From assembly GCA_022843625.1 (NCBI GenBank), contig JALHNH010000014.1, forward strand, positions 62,001-126,000: 64,000 nt of DNA, in the 5' to 3' direction. Shown piece after piece: positions 62,308 through 64,000 of the stretch. The notes under the pieces are model-generated. The model was not told the origin of the DNA. It did not search any database and was given only the letters and a program-made list of their open reading frames with translations. Position 1 is the first letter of the stretch. Each line of letters begins with the position of its first letter. The position numbers and the translations under genes were made by a program. This DNA comes from Bryobacter sp. (GTDB lineage: Bacteria > Acidobacteriota > Terriglobia > Bryobacterales > Bryobacteraceae).

Positions 62308-63642
62308 ATGAATATCTTTGGCACAAAACGGCTATGGCGGGGCATACACGTCCCGGAGCACAAGGATCAAACCTCCGCGCTCCCAATCCGGCGTCTGCCG
62401 TTCCCGCCACTGCTGATCGTGCCGCTCTCCCAGCACGCAGGTAAACCTGCAAAGGCCATCGTGCGCGAAGGGCAGGAAGTCGGTCGCGGCGAACCCATCG
62501 CCGAAGCAGACGGCTTCATGAGCGTCCCCATGCACGCCCCCGCAACCGGCCGTGTCGAGAGGATCGCACCCGCGCCCAGTGCCAAAGGCGATCTCTCCCC
62601 GGCCATCTACATCAAGCCCTATCCCGGCGCAAGCCAGGAAGTCCTCTACGGCGCAGACCAGGACATCAGCAGCATGACACCCGCTGAAATCGTATCTGCC
62701 GTCCAGGCCACCGGTGTCGTCGGCCTCGGCGGAGCTGCCTTCCCCACTCACGTTAAGCTCCGCGTTCCTGAAGGCAAAAAGATCGACACAGTTCTCGTCA
62801 ACGGCTGCGAATGCGAACCCTACCTCACCACTGACCATCGCGTCATGGTCGAGTACCCAAAGCAGGTCCTGCAGGGTGCCCGAATCGTCATGCGCGCCGT
62901 CGGTGCAGATCGGGCCGTCGTCGGCGTCGAAGACAACAAACCAGACGCCCTCGCCGCCCTCCGGGAAGCCAACGCCGGCCGCACAGACATCTCGATTGAA
63001 GCCGTCGCTGCCAAGTACCCGCAAGGTGCCGAAAAGATGCTCGTCAAAGTCCTCCTCGGTCGCGAAATCCCCTCCGGCGGCCTCCCTTCAGACGCAGGCG
63101 TCGCCGTCTTCAACGTCGCAACATTAGCCCAAATCGGCGACCTCCTCCCCAACCGTCAAGGCCTCATCGAGCGCGTCGTAACACTCACCGGCCCCGCCCT
63201 CACCAAGCCCGGCAACTACCTCATCCCCTTGGGCACGCCTCTCCGCTGGGCCCTCGAACAAGCCGGCTGCACCAGCAAAGCCACATCCGTAATCCTCGGC
63301 GGCCCCATGATGGGTGCTTCCATCGGCTCCTTCGACATTCCGCTCACCAAAGGCGTCACCGGCGTCCTCGTCCTCACCAGGAACGAAACCGAAGCAAGCT
63401 CCCACATCTACCCCTGCATCCACTGCGCCGCCTGCGTCAACGTCTGCCCGATCCATCTCGATCCTTCTCACCTCGGCCTCCTCGCCAAGAAAGAACGTTA
63501 CGAAGAAATGGAATCCACCTACCACCTCAACGACTGCTTCGAATGTGGCTGCTGCAGCTACGTCTGCCCTGCCCACATCCCGCTGGTGCAATACTTCCGC
63601 GTTGCCAAACAACTCAATCGTGAAGAGAAGGCACGCCGATGA
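62308..63642 (+). CDS. rnfC: Rnf electron-transport complex subunit C
   Basis: 444 residues. N-terminal barrel/SLBB-like part (GIHVPEHKDQTSAL, then LSQHAGKPAKAIVREGQEV). The FMN/NADH-binding region has GVVGLGGAAFPTHVKL and NGCECEPYLTTDHRVM. Two C-terminal ferredoxin motifs follow, CIHCAACVNVCP and CFECGCCSYVCP. RnfC is the NAD-binding subunit that passes electrons between ferredoxin and NAD+. It is slightly short, lacking the long Ala-rich tail of proteobacterial RnfC. It begins 9 bases after the PFOR gene and overlaps rnfD by 4 bases. Confidence 0.95.
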   Translation: MNIFGTKRLWRGIHVPEHKDQTSALPIRRLPFPPLLIVPLSQHAGKPAKAIVREGQEVGRGEPIAEADGFMSVPMHAPATGRVERIAPAPSAKGDLSPAIYIKPYPGASQEVLYGADQDISSMTPAEIVSAVQATGVVGLGGAAFPTHVKLRVPEGKKIDTVLVNGCECEPYLTTDHRVMVEYPKQVLQGARIVMRAVGADRAVVGVEDNKPDALAALREANAGRTDISIEAVAAKYPQGAEKMLVKVLLGREIPSGGLPSDAGVAVFNVATLAQIGDLLPNRQGLIERVVTLTGPALTKPGNYLIPLGTPLRWALEQAGCTSKATSVILGGPMMGASIGSFDIPLTKGVTGVLVLTRNETEASSHIYPCIHCAACVNVCPIHLDPSHLGLLAKKERYEEMESTYHLNDCFECGCCSYVCPAHIPLVQYFRVAKQLNREEKARR

Positions 63643-64000
63643 CCACCGAAACAACAACCGTCCTCGAAGTCCGCTCCTCGCCTCACCTCCACGGCCCGCT
63701 CTCGGTCGACAAGATCATGCGCAACGTCGTCTATGCGCTCTTGCCCCTCGCCGCATTCGCCATCTGGAACTTCGGCCTCAGCGCCGCCCTGCTCCTCAGC
63801 ATCACCACCGCAGCCTGCATCCTCACCGAACACGCAGGCTGCCGCCTCTCTGGCAACCGCACCACCGTCAACGACTACAGCGCCGCCATCACCGGCCTGC
63901 TTCTTGGCCTCGCACTGCCCCCCGGCTACCCCCTCTGGATGGCCGTCGTTGGTAGTGTGATCGCCATCGCACCCGGCAAACTCCTCTTCGGCGGCCTCGG
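63639..64000 (+). CDS. rnfD: Rnf electron-transport complex subunit D, N-terminal part (cut by window end)
   Basis: The first 120 residues of an integral membrane protein: VRSSPHLHGPLSVDKIMRNV, then three hydrophobic helices, the second with LLLSITTAACILTEHAGCRL and then NRTTVNDYSAAITGLLLGLA. This matches the RnfD/NqrB start. The Thr that carries covalent FMN, expected further on, is beyond the window. ATG overlaps the rnfC stop (ATGA). RnfG, E and A are expected just to the right. Confidence 0.94.
   Translation, partial: MTTETTTVLEVRSSPHLHGPLSVDKIMRNVVYALLPLAAFAIWNFGLSAALLLSITTAACILTEHAGCRLSGNRTTVNDYSAAITGLLLGLALPPGYPLWMAVVGSVIAIAPGKLLFGGL

Overview
The window reads as a chromosomal segment of an Acidobacteriota, most likely the Bryobacterales/Solibacter lineage. 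The reasons are three giant Oar-like TonB-dependent receptors with an N-terminal carboxypeptidase-regulatory domain and no SusD partner, Tat-type sulfatases, Gfo/Idh/MocA oxidoreductases with twin-Arg-like leaders, a TPR plus CRTAC1-type (ASPIC/UnbV) gene pair, PEP-CTERM proteins and high GC. The lineage is inferred from gene style; there is no rRNA here. Genes are packed very tightly, with ATGA start/stop overlaps and several convergent pairs that share a 4-base stop-codon overlap.

Layout. 1-1211: end of a probable integrated island, namely a 5'-truncated tyrosine recombinase, a non-coding stretch with short direct repeats, and a tRNA-Asn(GTT) with its promoter. 1232-6326: sulfatase + Gfo/Idh operon, divergent from aldehyde dehydrogenase + DUF779. 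6424-16104: two TonB-dependent receptors flanking a TPR/CRTAC1 pair. 16260-18293: four-gene operon with a split, orphan phage-type terminase large subunit (ATPase and nuclease on separate genes) and no other phage genes. 18290-23878: second sulfatase, RNase R, thiol peroxidase, and a protein with both a lipobox and a PEP-CTERM tail. 23934-29312: M24 peptidase, accB, accC, pgi and a BNR sialidase-like protein. 29309-32035: unknown gene, periplasmic msrA/msrB, an 11-mer-repeat secreted protein and a strong terminator. 32065-42777: TetR regulator, Gfo/Idh, membrane TPR protein, BON protein, sensor kinase, third TonB-dependent receptor, soluble transhydrogenase. 42888-50445: DUF4331/TPR/DUF4198 operon, SDR, PEP-CTERM protein, a TPR protein and a flavoprotein.

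50414-64000 (window end) is a low-potential electron-transfer island. One strand carries apbE, a 2-oxoacid:ferredoxin oxidoreductase (korA-korB), a 515-residue paralog of the C-terminal half of pyruvate:ferredoxin oxidoreductase (PFOR), and a truncated haemoglobin. The opposite strand carries rnfB, a 1635-residue PFOR, rnfC and the start of rnfD. The likely logic is that 2-oxoacid oxidation by PFOR and Kor reduces ferredoxin, Rnf oxidises ferredoxin at the membrane to drive ion translocation, and ApbE attaches FMN to Rnf subunits. The 515-residue protein aligns with the window's own PFOR along nearly its whole length, yet has lost the thiamine-pyrophosphate GDG motif, the NTGG motif and the Cys-x-x-Cys-Gly cluster motif. 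It looks like a catalytically dead PFOR/Kor partner and is the strongest candidate here for something undescribed. The orphan split-terminase operon is second.
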